64,000 nucleotides of DNA from Pegea sp. RAD2-039 (Eukaryota > Chordata > Thaliacea > Salpida > Salpidae): contig JAQGEQ010000316.1 in assembly GCA_034620365.1 (NCBI GenBank), positions 744,001-808,000 of the forward strand, read 5' to 3'. Positions 1 to 14,300 of the stretch are shown one piece after another. Under the pieces are notes generated by a model, which was not told the origin of the DNA, searched no databases, and saw nothing but the letters and a program-made list of their open reading frames with translations. Both the position numbers and the translations under genes were made by a program. How positions within the stretch are numbered: the first letter of the stretch is position 1; each line of letters starts with the position of its first letter.

Positions 1-3000
1 AGAACCTCTGTCGAAACTTCTCCCCACTGCCACAAGATTTCGAACATAAGGACCAGCTTGTCCAGCCGGACCACTGACTTCTGTCTAAATTTAGAAAATT
101 TGAGGTCAGTTTGAAATTTTTGTTTTTATTGTAATTGTTTTATTTTAAATCTATTTTTACATTTAAGGCTGAATTAAATTTTATTTTAGATTTTACTTTT
201 TAATAAAGTTTTATACAAATTTTTATTATGTATTTCTTAAGGTATTTTTGAAATATATTACTAAACTTAAAAATTATTATTATTATTATTAATATTATTA
301 ATATAGAGAAATAAAAATAAATACGTATACTTCTACAACTATTAACATAATATACTTGTTATATTATTTTTCTGCTTATAAAAACCAATATATTTTATTT
401 ATTTATTGGACTTAGTTTAGGAAATTAGATTTTCCACAAGTTTAAAATTAAATAACTTTATGAATAAAAGTTTAAATCTTTATATATAAAGACTGAAATT
501 TAAAACTTTAAAGATTGTCTTTTTTATTTAGTTGAAACTTCAAGCAAATTATATCAATCTAAATTTCTTACTTGTTTCTTCCTCGAAATATTTATTACAT
601 AACATGAGTTTTTTTTTTAATTTAGTTTAAAATATCTCATTTATAAGATTTTATTACAAATATCAAACTTTACATTGCTTTTCACAAGTTTTTGTCTTGG
701 TAGATACAATTTTGGTTATCTCGCTGATCCAGTCTTCATACTCTAAAACATTTGTATATAATCCATAAGACCGACCACAACTCCTACCAGATGATGTGAT
801 TCCAGCTAAGAACCATGAACAGGTAGCACAGCGTTGACACATGAGAGGTCCTCCTGAGTCTCCTGAAATTGAAAGTTTAAGTTATGTGTTTGTGTTTGTG
901 GTGCTTCCAATTTCAAACCTTGACAAGTATCTTTAAGTCCTTTTTCATCTCCCGCACAAAATAATAAATTTGAATCAATCAAATTATGAATATGAGGGTA
1001 TGAAAGCTTACAATCCTTTTTAGGAGCTATTTTCAAGTCTACTTCTTGTAAATAATTGGCTAAATTGTTTTTTGGACCTAAAACGAATAAATTTACAAAA
1101 ACATTTAAAATAATTTCAACATTTTTTTACTTGTAACTCCAAAACCAGTTGCCCAGCAAGTAGTACCAGGTGAAACCTTTTCTCCATTTGGTAAACACAC
1201 CGGAAAAATTAGTGAGTTGATATTTACAGGAATATCAAGCCCAATTAAAACGACATCTCTCATTGCAAAGTATTCATTCGAATATTCAGGATGGAAAATT
1301 ACCTTCAAAGACAAATACAAAATATTTTGACATAAAATCGGAAGTTATTTCTTCTAATGTTTAAATTCAATTAATATCTAGCTACATATGTTCCCAAATT
1401 CATTTTTGTAATAAATTAAATGTTGAAATCTCTTTTTATTTACAAATTGAAATGTTAATCCTAAAATTAACAAAAAAATAATTTTGGTTGGATATTAAAA
1501 AACAAAAATTTTATAAGAAACTCTAAATTAAATCTTTGTAATTAGACATCATTTATTTAATCCTTTTATAATTTGTTGTGAAGAAAAATTTTTGTAAAAC
1601 TTTTATGTTAAAGTAATAAATATTATGTTTTGTAGACAAATAATTTACATTTAAATTGCTTGTAGAATAGATATAATTGCTATTAAATTGTACATGTATG
1701 ACGAAAAACATTTGTTTCTAGACTTCAAACTTTTACTCTTACCGTTTTAAGTTTGCGCTTCTGAACATGTGATTCGTCTTCATAACTAGAATTTGCTTTT
1801 AATCTTCCAAAAACTAATTCTACTTTTGAAGAAGCAGTTATGCTGCTATAAATTGATAAATATCAAAGTAAATATCAATTGAATGGTAAATGAACGATTA
1901 TGTGATATAAGTAGCAATAACAACTAAGATCTAATTTGCACAAAAGTTAATTTTTTGTGAAATAATGCAGAAAATTTGATATAGAATAAAGCAAACAAAT
2001 AAAATTGAAAAGTTTAAAGCAAATAGATTTTTAAAAACATCAAAACTTTTATAAAAGATTCATGACAAACTCTAGTTTTTATCAACAAGTTTACATCATC
2101 ATTATCTTACTCAAAGCAATGTGCAGCTGATAAAACCCATTTGTCGCTTATCAGAGTTCCTCCACACAGTTCATGAGCACCAACCCAAATTTGAACCTGG
2201 AAATTTTTTATTGGAATATTTTTTCGTTTCAACTAATTTAGTTTAAATAACAAAGCTAGCTGTGAGTACATCAATTAACAAAACTTGAGTTAAAAAATTT
2301 CAATTGCTTGTAGAATAACTCCAAATCGATTATCATGTAAACTATATAGAATCAGGTCAATCAAAGGAAAGTAGGAAAACTATTTAGCAGTGAATTAAAA
2401 ATTATTTTATAACTTAGTTATCAAATTCAGTCATGAAGTATTTTTAAGAAATCTTTAATCATTATTCCCTACAAAATCAATTTCCTCATCTTACCATCCA
2501 AGGCCAAGTCCCATAAGCAGATGTTTGTCCGTGAGTTATTCTTGGAAGCTCCTCTCCTTGAAAAGATGTCACATCCACGCCACAAGTCAGCACTAAATCA
2601 ACATAGCATCAGACATTTACGAAACAACAACAACAAAAACAAAAAACTACAAAACAGCAAAAAAAACAAACAAACTTGGTTCTTTTACACAGCATTCGTC
2701 TCTTTGATATTTGTTGTAAAATCCCGGAGTGCTGCTACAATCAGATTTTGCGCAATAAAAGCTTCCTCTGACATTTATACAGCCCCTATTATGTTGCTTA
2801 CACCAATTGGTCTTATATTCGCATTCGTTTATATCTAAAATTGAATTTGAAGATCAAACTGAAATTTTCTCGACTTCTAAAAACCTTGACATGAAACTTC
2901 ATCGTCGTCAAGGTAGTAACCAGGGTAACATAAACATTTCGGAGTTCCATCAACTAGTAAACATCTTTGATGACAGCCACCGTTTTTGATTCGACAATTT

Positions 3001-3660
3001 CTTTTGATTGGAGAGTTTACAGCTAAATCTGGAAATTAGGATTTGATTGAAGATTCGAAAGATTCTTAAGATTCAATAGCCTTACTTAATTTTGCTTTGC
3101 ACGAATCACATAGATTTGGACATTCTCTTCTCAAAGCAAAACTATAAAATTCTCCTTCACAATTAATTCTTTCAAAGATTCGACAATAATCTTGATCTTT
3201 GCAAGCTACAAAATGTCGAAAAACCTTTCAAACTTCAACTTAAAAAATCTTAATTTTTCAAATCTTTAATTTTATTAAATTCTTTTAAACTTTTTTTTGT
3301 AAATCACAGAAAAAATAATTTACCACAAAGCCCACAAGATAATTGACAGACTTTTGAAAGATATTGTTTATGTCTCAAATCATTACAGAAGCTGATGAAA
3401 CGGTTGCACCAAGGTTCTTCGTCTTTACATTCTACAAAAATCACAAATATTTCAAATTTACATTTGACATTCGAAATTTTTGAAAAAAATTTAATTAAAA
3501 TTTTCACGAATTTCACACCTTGCAATTTTATCTGTGTAATTTTAAAAACTCGATTCTAATAAACTTTTCTGAGATTTTAATTAAATGATAATTAAACAAA
3601 CCAGAAGTTTTACCAAATTCCACCAAATTTCCAGTTACAAGCATCAGAAGTGGCAGAATT
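1..3660 (-). CDS. Secreted mosaic trypsin-like protease (ShKT-ShKT-EGF-EGF-trypsin-TSP1), incomplete at both ends
   Basis: Reads right to left. Exons: 3614-3660, 3324-3431, 3086-3205, 2885-3022, 2691-2834, 2495-2592, 2111-2196, 1743-1845, 1131-1302, 919-1077, 674-862 and 1-84; all phases agree. Exon 3614-3660 encodes the hydrophobic core of a signal peptide (ILPLLMLVTG); the exon with the ATG was not found. Next come two six-cysteine ShKT domains, an EGF domain, a calcium-binding-type EGF (DINEC...GSFYC) and a chymotrypsin-fold domain. The catalytic triad is present: His in SAAHC, Asp in MRDVVLIGL, Ser in GDSGGP. The residue six before the serine is Asp (DTCQGDSGGP), which predicts cleavage after Lys/Arg. 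The last exon starts a thrombospondin type 1 repeat (WSGWTSWSLCSKSCGSG) and runs off the window. If the donor at 673 is not used, the protein stops at 663-665. Likely extracellular; the substrate is unknown. Confidence 0.85.
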
Positions 3661-6600
3661 CTGTTAAAAATGTTTTTAATTTTTATTAAGTATTTGATTT
3701 AATCAAATGTAAATACTTGGTTTGTTTTTTTAGCAAAAAATTTTTTTGGGAAAATTTTATTAAGTAAACTCTATGCAAATTAGAAAGAATTTTCGGAGAT
3801 ATTTCTGATAATAAAGAAAAATATTTTGCATCAAACTTGATGGATTGAATTTTGTTTAATTTAATTTTGTTGCAAAACTGCAAAGCTTAATTTTTTTCAA
3901 TTAATAAAAAATAATAAAATTACTAAAATAATTAAGTATTTCGGTTGTACAAATTTAAACAAAAAAAATAACAAATTATTATCTAGTGAAATTAATCGTT
4001 GTCTTTTAACTTTATGTTAACTATTTTTTTTAAATCAAACCTTGAGTAGCTTGTAGAAAACATCATTAGTAAGACTTTAAAGAAGGCTTTTATAAAATCA
4101 TCAAATAATTACCAAGCTAATTCCTGAATAATAAAAATGTTATCAATTAAACTTATAGACAAATTAGTAATCATCATAAATAGCTCGAATTTATAAAAAA
4201 ATCAATTTTCTATTTCTGTTTTTGTTGATATTGGATTAAAAAAACGATTCTATTTTTCACTAGATTCGAAAATACTTTTAAGAGTTTTGAAAAATGTAGA
4301 AATTAACTTCTGTTATAAACATTTTTTAACTGCAGAAATCTATTTTACCAAATACACATTTTAAACATGTTTACGTTTAGAGTAAAGAACTTCTTCATCA
4401 AATAGAATATCAAGAATATTCTGTGAAACTTATTTACTGTAAACATAGTGAATAAGAAATAAATACTTTTTTATATTATCTTTAGTTTTTAACTTAGTTA
4501 AAGTTAGTTACGTTTTTTAATATTAGCCGTAAAATTTAGTTTTTATTATTTTAGAGTTATATTAACTTATAATCACAAACAAAATTTTTCAATTAATTTG
4601 ATAAAGTATTTGGTTAAATAGTTATTTAAGCATTCGTTTTTAGTTTAAGTTAAACAATTTTAGTTTTGAAGCTTATAAAGAAGACCTTTTACAATCAAAA
4701 TTGATTCAACAAAAGTTCAATTGTAAATTAAAACAAAAAAGTATCTCAAACGAAATAGTCTTATATTTATTTTAGCAAGTACATTTTCATGAATCCATAA
4801 TCTTTAACATAGAGAGCAAACATTTTGTAAAGGTTATAGGTTAAAGAGCTTAAACTTTGAGGGAATCCATTAAAAATTAAAAATAAAATTTTGAAAACTG
4901 ATGTATAAAAATAGAAATCTTGCTAAATAGTCAAATTTTTATAGAAGGTTATTGACAAACTAACATAAACTCTACAAAAAACATTTGATGTAAACGATTT
5001 GCTACGTGCTTCTGTGCTGTTAGATTATGAATATATTTCAAATGTTGTCATCTGTATATATCATAGCCTCAAGCAATTAGTTGGGTTTTGCTTGTACTAT
5101 AAAGAAGTTACCATCTCAAATTGTTTGTCTGTCAAGCTTTTATGTCTAAACAGTTTCTTAAAATCATTAAATGTAGTTTTTGCGTTCCGCTTTTCTTCTT
5201 TTAAACCATTTATTAAATTCTTTAAGACAATTGTTTCAAAAACTTTGATTTCAAAATGTAGTCATTCAATACGATAAATTTTCTTTTTAACAAGTCTTAA
5301 ACCTAATTTCAAATACATGAAACAAAATACAATAAAACAAATAAATTGTTTTTTTTAACATTTTGCAAAACTTATATTATTTTCAGTTTTAATCAACAAA
5401 GTCCTTTTCTTTACAATAAATTTTTATAATTTCTTTATAAGAATTGTTTAGAATTCTATTTATTTTCTGTTGACCTCCTTTTTTGTTTATTGTTATTTTC
5501 TATTCTATTTTTGATGTTTTTCAATTTTTTTCTACAAGTTTTGTTTTAGTCTTACTTCAAGAAGTAGTTAACTAATTATGAGATTAAAACTCTAATTCTT
5601 AGTACTTTTATCAAAAAGTAAAGTCATAAACGATGCCTAAAGTTATATTAGAATACTGTTTCTTAAAATACAAGACTTTAAAATTGTAAAAATATAATCT
5701 AAAAGCGTTCTTTAAGAAACAGTTATAATATTGGAACAATCTGATAGTAATTTAAACATCATGTAACTATTGATAGTATTTATATTTTGTTACTTTTAAT
5801 TTTATTCTGTTTTCAATTTATATTTAAAAAATGAATATATCAAAAATGCTGCGAAAAAAGCTTAAGTTTATTTACCTAGAATGTTTAGTAAACTAATCAG
5901 ATTTCTTTTTTAGGATTTTGTTTGTTTAAAACTATTAATATGAATGTTTTTTGTTCAAGTAATTTCTCATCACCATATCTTCCTAGCCCGGAAACTTAAT
6001 CTTAAAACTGCTTAATTTGGTAAATATTTACCTAATCTAATTTAGCTACTTTTATGAAACTAACGTCGGTTATATTTTTGTTACTCGAGTCATAACCACA
6101 TAAAGTCAGTTTGAAGATATAGCAACTATTTCAAAAGCTTCAATACATTCATAACTATTAACTAAAACTTTATTTTTTTATATATCCTTTTAATGACTTA
6201 TATTTTTATAGAATTTAAATCACTTATCAAAACTTATCACTATAAAACATATCACTATAAAACTTATAAGATACTATAAAATTGAAATTAATTTTTTTTA
6301 TCAAAAATACTTATTACCTGAGTTTTCTTACTCGTCTTAAAACATTCTTATAAGACATTTTCATTTCATAAAATTTGGTCGTGACAAAATAAACTTTTAC
6401 AAATATTTTAAGAAAGTAATTTGAAAATAACATCATTTTTGAAACTTTAATAATTTCTCATAATCTATTCTGTTTTCAAATTACTGAAAAACTTAATTTC
6501 TATTTTGCCAACTTTTAATCTTTTAATACTATGTAACCTAATAACATTTGTAGCAAATCAAACGGTGTATCCTATATTAAAAGAGCCCAAAATAATTTTT

Positions 6601-7917
6601 GTAAATTAACGATCTTTACAACTTAACATATGCTTCTAAATGAACAAATTATTGAGAAAATATTATTCTATATTATACATTTTAAATGACTTTTAAGAAC
6701 AATTTTCTTTAATTTTCAAAATAATTAATCTAATTATTTTAAAATACTAATAAAAGAAGTTTTACTACATCAATTTTTGAATTGATTTAAACTAATTAAA
6801 GTACTTCAATTTGTAATTTACTCTTTTTTATTTTGAAAAGGTTTATTTACTACGAAATTTTTATATAAATAGATTTTAATTGGTTAGAGTTTATCGAATT
6901 GTTATTTATTTATGTCATTTTACAACAAGTTTATTTCTATAAATACTTTTACTGATAAGGTTTTTGAAATTAGCAATAATTATTTTTTACTATTCTTCAC
7001 ACAAATCTTATTAAACTTCATTTCAATTAAAAGAACTTTATTTAACGAATACTTTTTAAAAAAAATTATTATTTCGAAAAAGTAGATATAAACAAAAGTA
7101 ATGCGTAAGCAAATATAAATTTAAGTAATATGCAAAATTACAGCAAAAGCAAATCGTTCAAAGATTAATAAATTGGTTAAAAGTTATAAGAAGAACTTTC
7201 AAGCAGTTTGTAGCAGGAAAAAGATAAGCAAAGGACAATCGATCGACAAAGTTGATAATAAACAATCAAAAGATCTAAACATGCTGTATGCATAAGTAAC
7301 CCTGACATTTTGTTTAACATCTAAAACATACATTTTTACAAAATAATTAGGTAAAAACATATAAGATGAAGTTATCACAAGCAGTAATTTATTAAGGAGA
7401 CAAAAGATTAAAAGTCAATTCAAAATAAGCAACTAAAAGAAAAAACGTTTTCAAAAACGTGAAAAATGCTGCTATCGATGTAGTGTACAGAATACTTTAA
7501 AAAGTTGATAAGTAGGTAGAATTAAGATTAAAAGTTATAAAGAAAGTCCTAATAAAATAAAACTTTAAAAATTAAGTGAGCTTTACGCTCTGAGCAAACT
7601 GTATTTCAAAAAGAATCATAAAAAGAGAGAATCCAAAAGTTTAGACCAAAAACGTGAAATATTTTAACTTTTGTGATGAAAATGAAACTTTTAATAAAAA
7701 CTTTAAATCTAAATCTAAGCTACTTATTAGTTAAAACTAATTGACTATTTTAAATAATTCGATAAACACGACACTAATAACAAAAGTGTTTAATCTAAAT
7801 AATTATTAGGAATAAAATATTTTAAAATTAAAGGTTTTAAAAGAACAAACTTCACATTTGATGAAATTAAATGCAAAATTGAAACATTTGTTGAAACATA
7901 ATCAGTTAATAATTTCT
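3661..7917. other. AT-rich intergenic region
   Basis: About 4.2 kb with no exon that I can support on either strand. The first exon of the protease (5' UTR and initiator Met) should lie somewhere near the left end. The open frames present are AT-rich, low-complexity and lack splice or family support. Confidence 0.5.
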
Positions 7918-9292
7918 TTAATGAGGCTTGTCAAGTAAAGTGAAGAGATTTGTTGTGGGAGTTTCTTTCAACAAACAATTAACTTCTTTTATTTCTTTTT
8001 CACTGAAATTAAAAAAAAAACTTTGAAAGTTGTCATCAAATTTGAACTTTTTAAATATCTTCTAAAAATCTAACTTAAGAACACGGATAATTTTTAAAGT
8101 ATCTTAATTAAATTTGAATAAGAATAATTTAAAATTTTGCTTCAGATTAAGACCTTGTAGAGACACAATCTTTCTGATCTTCTATTTCATCTGATCTCTA
8201 CGAGAAAACTTATATTTAGACAACTATTTTTGATGATACAAACATGTTTGTACATTTCTTTCTTTTCCATCTATTCCATCCAACATTTTTATGGGTTTAT
8301 CTTCATCAATTTTCTTTTGACTTTCTAATTTTTTTATTTTATCAGAATTGCTGTCAAAACTTTCTAAACATTTTTAAGAAGTTTATCAAATCGCGGATAA
8401 GTTCTATACAAAAGTTCTAGATATATATAAATATGTACTATAATTATTAAAACAAAAACATCAGCTGTATTGTTTTTACTATAAACTATTAAAAAAAAAA
8501 CTCTTCAATAAATTTGATGTAAAAATTTTCTACCTGAGAATTGTTCAGAAGATTTACTGAAAGAAAAAATTTTAATTTGTTTAAAAAGTTTCATTTAGTT
8601 TTTAATTTTATTAAACAAATCAATGTTTAAACAATAGTAAAAAGTAAATCAAATTTTTAAAATAACTTGCAAAAATCTTTTAAAAAAATTTAAAAATTCA
8701 ATTTTTGCTCAAAAAATGTAAATCGTTTGAAAGGAACTAACTTTCTAATACCAACAGAAACAGCTCGGGGTATTGGTGGAAGAGGTGACAAATATGGTCT
8801 TACAGGAGCTTTCACGCTACTGCTGCGTTTCTTGTGATGTTTTTGAGGTTGAAACAAATGTTTACGTTTTGAAGATTGACAAAAATAATCCAAATATTTA
8901 AACCAATCAGCATTTTGTAAAATTCCTTTTAAAATAAACTTCTTATAAGTCTTGATAGCTACGATTTTATAAAAAAGTTAAACTACTTGCTTTTAAAGTT
9001 ACTTTAAGTAGTCTTATGCATTTTTACCTTTACTTCTTTCGTAGAGTAACTGTCTCACATATTGTTCTTCAATTTTACTTTTCATATTTTCAGTGCTGTA
9101 AATCATACAAATACTTCCAAGAAACTGTTTTTGTCCTTTAGTTAAATTTGGATGCTAAAAATTGATTATAAATTGATTTACAAAATTAAAAATTCAATTT
9201 TTTACGTTTAATTCTGGGTTTCCTCTCATTGACAGCGGAATTGGGTTCCGCGCTTTCCCGTTTTTTCTATTTTTTACTTTTTGATTGTTCAT
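7918..9292 (-). CDS. FAM216-like protein, six exons, 209 aa
   Basis: Exons 9206-9292, 9028-9154, 8742-8925, 8534-8556, 8240-8363 and 7918-8002; phases agree and give 630 nt including the stop. The recognisable part is residues about 20-75: NPELNHPNLTKGQK followed by IYSTENM and an EEQYVRQLL helix. This resembles the conserved core of the FAM216A/B family (basic start, HPxLTxGQ, IYxxxN, QY). After it comes a basic, proline-rich stretch and an acidic, lysine-rich C-terminus ending LLDKPH. The family's function is not established. A consensus 3' splice site lies 5 nt before the ATG. The 23-nt exon 4 is the least certain piece; if the donor after 8742 is skipped, the protein ends at a stop near 8690. 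Confidence 0.6.
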
Positions 9293-11379
9293 TTTTTCTA
9301 AACAAATGTAATTATCAATAAATACTTTTGAATATAGATTTAAGAGTTGGTAAGTTTAAATTTAGTGGATATAATAACATTTTTGTGTCATAATTAGTTT
9401 TAAAATAATAAAGTCAATTTACAGAAAAAATACTTTAAGATTTATTCAGATTATTGCTCAAGATCACAGTTTGATTTCAAAGATATAAAATTTGAGAAAT
9501 ATGTCTGATAAAAACAAAATCAAAAATTTTTTGATAATTAGTTAATTGGAAGAAAATTTACAAAATATAAATATAAAAAAAAAACTGCCAACTATAAAAT
9601 TTATGGTTGAAATTTACTTAAGTAAAAACAAATAATTTTGAAAGAAATGATAAAATAATTGATTACATGAAGATTTTTGAAAGATCTATTTCATTTTGTA
9701 CCTTTTTATTTGTATAACCGAAATAATTTGGTTAAAAAAAATGAATAAATGAAATAAAAAATCCAGTAAAAATAAAGAATTGATAATTTTATAGTTATTA
9801 CATAAATATTTGTAAACAACGATTTTCAAACATTCTTTTATTAAATTACAGAAAATATTTAACATAACAAATTAAACTAAAACAAAAATTTAATTTAATG
9901 AAAGTTATAAACTATTTAAAAATTACTAATTTATCAAACAAAATTAATTTTAAATTTATTATTCTCGTAAAATAATTGTAAAAAATTGAAATTTAACAAC
10001 TTTAAAGTTAAACAAACAAATGTGATAATTTAATGAATTTTAACAAGATTTATTACTTTTTGTTATTGCTATGACGACAGGCTCTGATCGCGAAATGCTA
10101 CTAGTGGTGAAAATTTTTCAAACAATCAATAAAAGATTTTTTAAGCAAAATCCAAGAAATTAAAAAAAATCATTTTATAATTTATGAAGTTTGATTCTGA
10201 AATTTGTTAATCAAGTGAAGATAGAAATATAATCTGGGAAATTATATTATAATTCTTATTATTATACTTATAGAAGAAGACTAATAATTGGTTTACAAAA
10301 AAAAACACTTACAGATGTCAAAAAATTCATATTAGAGGTTATACTTAGTAGGCTTTCACTAAAAACTAACGTATTCAAAAAATAAAAACTATACGTTTTA
10401 TAAGATTGACTTGGGGTGCAATTTTAGGAAGCCAGTAATATTAATTGATAAATATAGGAATAATAAAAACTTTATTCTTGAACAAAAAAGGCAGCTAATA
10501 TAAATAACCAAACAATAAAGAAATTTTCCAAATATTTTCATAAACTTTTAAAAGATAGTTGACATCTCTAAAGAAGTTATAGCAAGAGACTTATCATAAA
10601 CCGTTTGTTCGACCAATATGATAGTTTGCAACAGTTCAAATAAGACTTTAAGTTTCAGAATAGAGTTAAATTTATCGAAACAAGAGTTATAAAAAAATGA
10701 TTTCAGGAGTTACATCATTGTAGATTTATAGAAATGAGTTCTAACAATAAAAAGTATTTTGATCTTAACAGCCTTGTATCAGTTGTAAAAATCTTACTAC
10801 AAATTAGATTTTATAAAATTGGTTTCAAATCACTTCGAGCTCAAATGGAACCTATGAAACCAGTTTTTTTTATCTCATATAATTATCAAATCTTCATTTT
10901 TTTATAAATTTAAAGTTATATCATTTAACTTCTAAATGGAAAACATCTTATTTTTTTTAAATAACTACTCAACATGTCAGACAGCTGAATGGAATGAAGA
11001 TAAAAGTTGTTATTAAGGTAGTGCTGAATAAATTTAAGAAGCTACAGATGACTTTGCCCAAAAACATTAAGAATTACTTTATCTATTATTATGAGTAGAT
11101 GCTTTTTATATAAATAATTTCAGTTTTTTCAACAACTGAGTTCTAGAATTTTTACTATAAACATGCCTTGAAATTACTTAAATGAGTTTAAAAGTTAGAA
11201 TAACTGCCAGCTAATAAGTGAAAAATAAATTGGGTTAGGTAACAAGCCGATAAAATGTTCTCATAATTCTATTAAGCGCACACAGAGAAAAACGATTTGA
11301 AAAAATGTCATAATTGCAAACTGTTCACTAAATAATTGAAAGAAATCAATAAAAATGAAATCAAAATAATTTTAAGTAT
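9293..11379. other. AT-rich intergenic region
   Basis: About 2.1 kb between the start of the FAM216-like gene and the 3' end of gephyrin. It is mostly poly-A/T-rich sequence; I see no supported exon, RNA gene or repeat. Confidence 0.5.
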
Positions 11380-14300
11380 TTATATTTGATCAATAATCAG
11401 GGCATCAACTACATCACCAGCAAACATTTTAACTTGATCATCTGTACGAGAAGGGAGCATTATCAGGGCGTTTGCATTTGTCATAGACAGCAGTCTGCTA
11501 CTTAGTTGATTCCCTGTGGTGATAGCAACAGGTAAATGAGAATCAGAAATGTGATTTTTTGTACTCCAATCTAAAAATACTCGATGATATTCTGGCCTTG
11601 GATCCAGATTAACATCAAAAGATAACTAAAAGTAGAGATTTAGTCGATTAACTTAACGTGTAATTTTTTTCGTACTTTAGCTTTGATTGTAGTGGCCATA
11701 GGGTTTTGAAAACCACTAATTTTTCTTAAAGCAGGTAGTGCAAAGACATTACAAGTAACAGTGGAAGATACAGGGTTACCTTGATAGAAAAAGTGTTTAG
11801 AGATTCAAGTAAGTTGTAGAAACAAGCTTACCTGGTAAAGCAAAGAAAAGTTTTGGGGAATTTTGTTGATCTGCTACATCAAGTGTTGCAAAAGTTGTTG
11901 GTTTGCTGAAATGATATTTCCAATTATTTTCAGAATTTATAAAAGCAACAGTTTTGCTAAAAGTGCTGCGTATGTTAAAAGTAGATGAGTCCTCATCACC
12001 ATCAACCATAAGATTTGTTTTTAAGATAATTTAGTATTGATTTGATGTTGTTGGCTGAGAAGCCTTTCAAAACTAAGGTGCTAAATTATCACAATTGGTG
12101 TTCTAATTGGGTTACTGAAACAAGTCTTTAAACTAACCCGGGTTTCATAAAAACTCTTCCAAAGTGAATTGTAGCTCCAATTGACTTCAAAACTGGCTTC
12201 ATGAAGTCACGTTCGCCCATAGAAACTCCTCCAGATGTTATTATGACATCAGCTGCAGAAAAACATCAACAGATAAGTAAGCCTAAAATATAACCGAAAA
12301 AAGTTTAAAATCAAATCAGAACTTTTATTAACATTGAAACCCATTTGCAGAGATATCAATTTAAGAATTAAATTTTAAATCAAACTTAAATACTTTGTTG
12401 TTATAGATAACACTAGATGGCGGTAGACACAAAAACCTTGTTGATAAGCTGAGATGAAAGCTGAACGAAGGTTTGTGAAATCATCTGGTATTATTCCTAA
12501 ATCCAAAGTTTCAAATCCATTTTTCTTCAAAGTCAAGATCAGAATGATTCGGTTCGAATCTCGAATAGATCTTCCGTTTGACTCGGAATCAAACTCAATC
12601 AGCTAAAATCGAAAATTGTGATCATCTACTTGTGATGAAGATGAATTTCAAACCTCATCACCAGTCGAGAAGACAGCAACGACCGGACGACGCCTCACTT
12701 TGACTCTTCTGCATCCGATGGAGGCAAGGACTCCGATATTAGCAGCAGACAGAAGAGTTCCAGTTTTCAGAACAATTTGATCTTTAGAGATATCGCAACC
12801 AACTGATCGGATGTGTTGATGTTTGTTGACTTCTTTCATGACTTCAATCAAAACTTCTTGTTGACCCTTTTAAAGATTAATTGAAAACTTTTCTGACAAT
12901 AATTCCAACTTCCCTGAAACCTGGTTTGAATCTTTCAACAATTTGGTGTTTTCAACTGGCACAACTGCATCGGTACCCTCTGGGACTTCAGCGCCAGTCG
13001 ACACTCGTACCGCTGTGCCCTTCGAGACCACATCAAGTTTTGTGTATTTGCTGCAAACTGAATCACCGACAACAGTCAGATGACCTGGAGTATCAAGCGC
13101 TAAAGCAGAATAATCAGAAGAGGAGTTTACTAAGAAGATTATTAAACCTTGTACAGCGTAACCATCCATGATAGAGGCTCTGAAAGGTGGCAGGTTCTCA
13201 TTTGAGGTCACATCTTCAGCTAAAATGTATCCGAGGCAATCTAAAGATAGAGATTAATTTCTGATTTAAATCAGACTCAACAAAGCTTCAGGACTTACCT
13301 AGAAGAGGTTTGTCTTCAACTTTACCTTCAATTGAGTTTTGAAGAACAATTGTAGTTGCTATTTCCATAGAAACCATCGGGAAAGGCGACTGGCGTGGTC
13401 GGTTTGCTATTGAAGGTTCACCTAAATTGAAAATGCTTTCTGTAAACATCAGATTCAAAAAAGTGTCTTTTTTACCTGTAAATTGGACTTCTGAAGCTTC
13501 TTCTGATTTTTCGTCCTTCAAAAAATGAAAATAAAATCTTGAAAGTTGTAATTTTGTTCAAATTACTTGAAGGCAACCACAAGTAGGTTTGGACTGATAA
13601 TGAGAAGTTGTCTTCCCATTATCTTTAATCAAAGAAATTGAATGAGGTAAGACTTCTAGAATAGCTGACAAACATTCCTACAAATCAGAACTCAGTTTTT
13701 AAATGTCAAAATTCAGTTTTATACAAACCTGAGATCCTTTTACACTTCCAGGCAGATTGACTATCAAAGTTGATTTCCGAATTCCACTGACAGATCTGAT
13801 AAAACTCATTTCTAAACTGAAGTTTTTTGAGATCTTTCAAACCTTGAAAGTACTGCAAAAGGTGTTGATTTTAAACCAGCAACCATCATGGCCACAAAGA
13901 AACCATCAATTTGTTTATCAATTACAGCTTTTGTAGCTTCCGGTGTGACATCTCTTTGGGAGAATCCACTCCCTCCAGTTGTTAGAATCAAATTAAGTTG
14001 AAATTCATCACTCCACAATTTTAAAGTTGACTACAAATAAAAGTTTATCATTTCTTAAAAAAATAAAAATAAATAAATATTTCATTGTTTCATAAAATTA
14101 TGACTTTTTTTAAAACTATAATTTTTTTATTTTATTATATTTGATGGGATAAACTTTTAACTTATCATAAAATATGATAAATGGTCAACATAAATATTTC
14201 TAATAAAAAACAAAAAGAATAAACCTCTATAATATTTTGCTCATCAGGAACAACTTTGTACTGTTCAATGACAACATGATATCTAAACAATTATAGATAC

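Noticed and set aside
1-84. Collagen-like reading GPAGQAGP of the first exon
   Set aside because: An alternative frame of the same strand; the TSP1 frame fits a full family signature and the splice phase, the collagen-like frame does not.
4999-5277. 92-codon open frame on the plus strand in the large left gap
   Set aside because: Begins without an ATG context, hydrophobic AT-driven composition, no splice or family support; likely chance.
12545-12560. tRNA B-box-like GGTTCGAATC
   Set aside because: Falls inside a gephyrin exon and has no tRNA cloverleaf around it.
12881-13171. 96-codon frame antisense to gephyrin
   Set aside because: Lies opposite a well-supported gephyrin exon; a shadow of its coding sequence.
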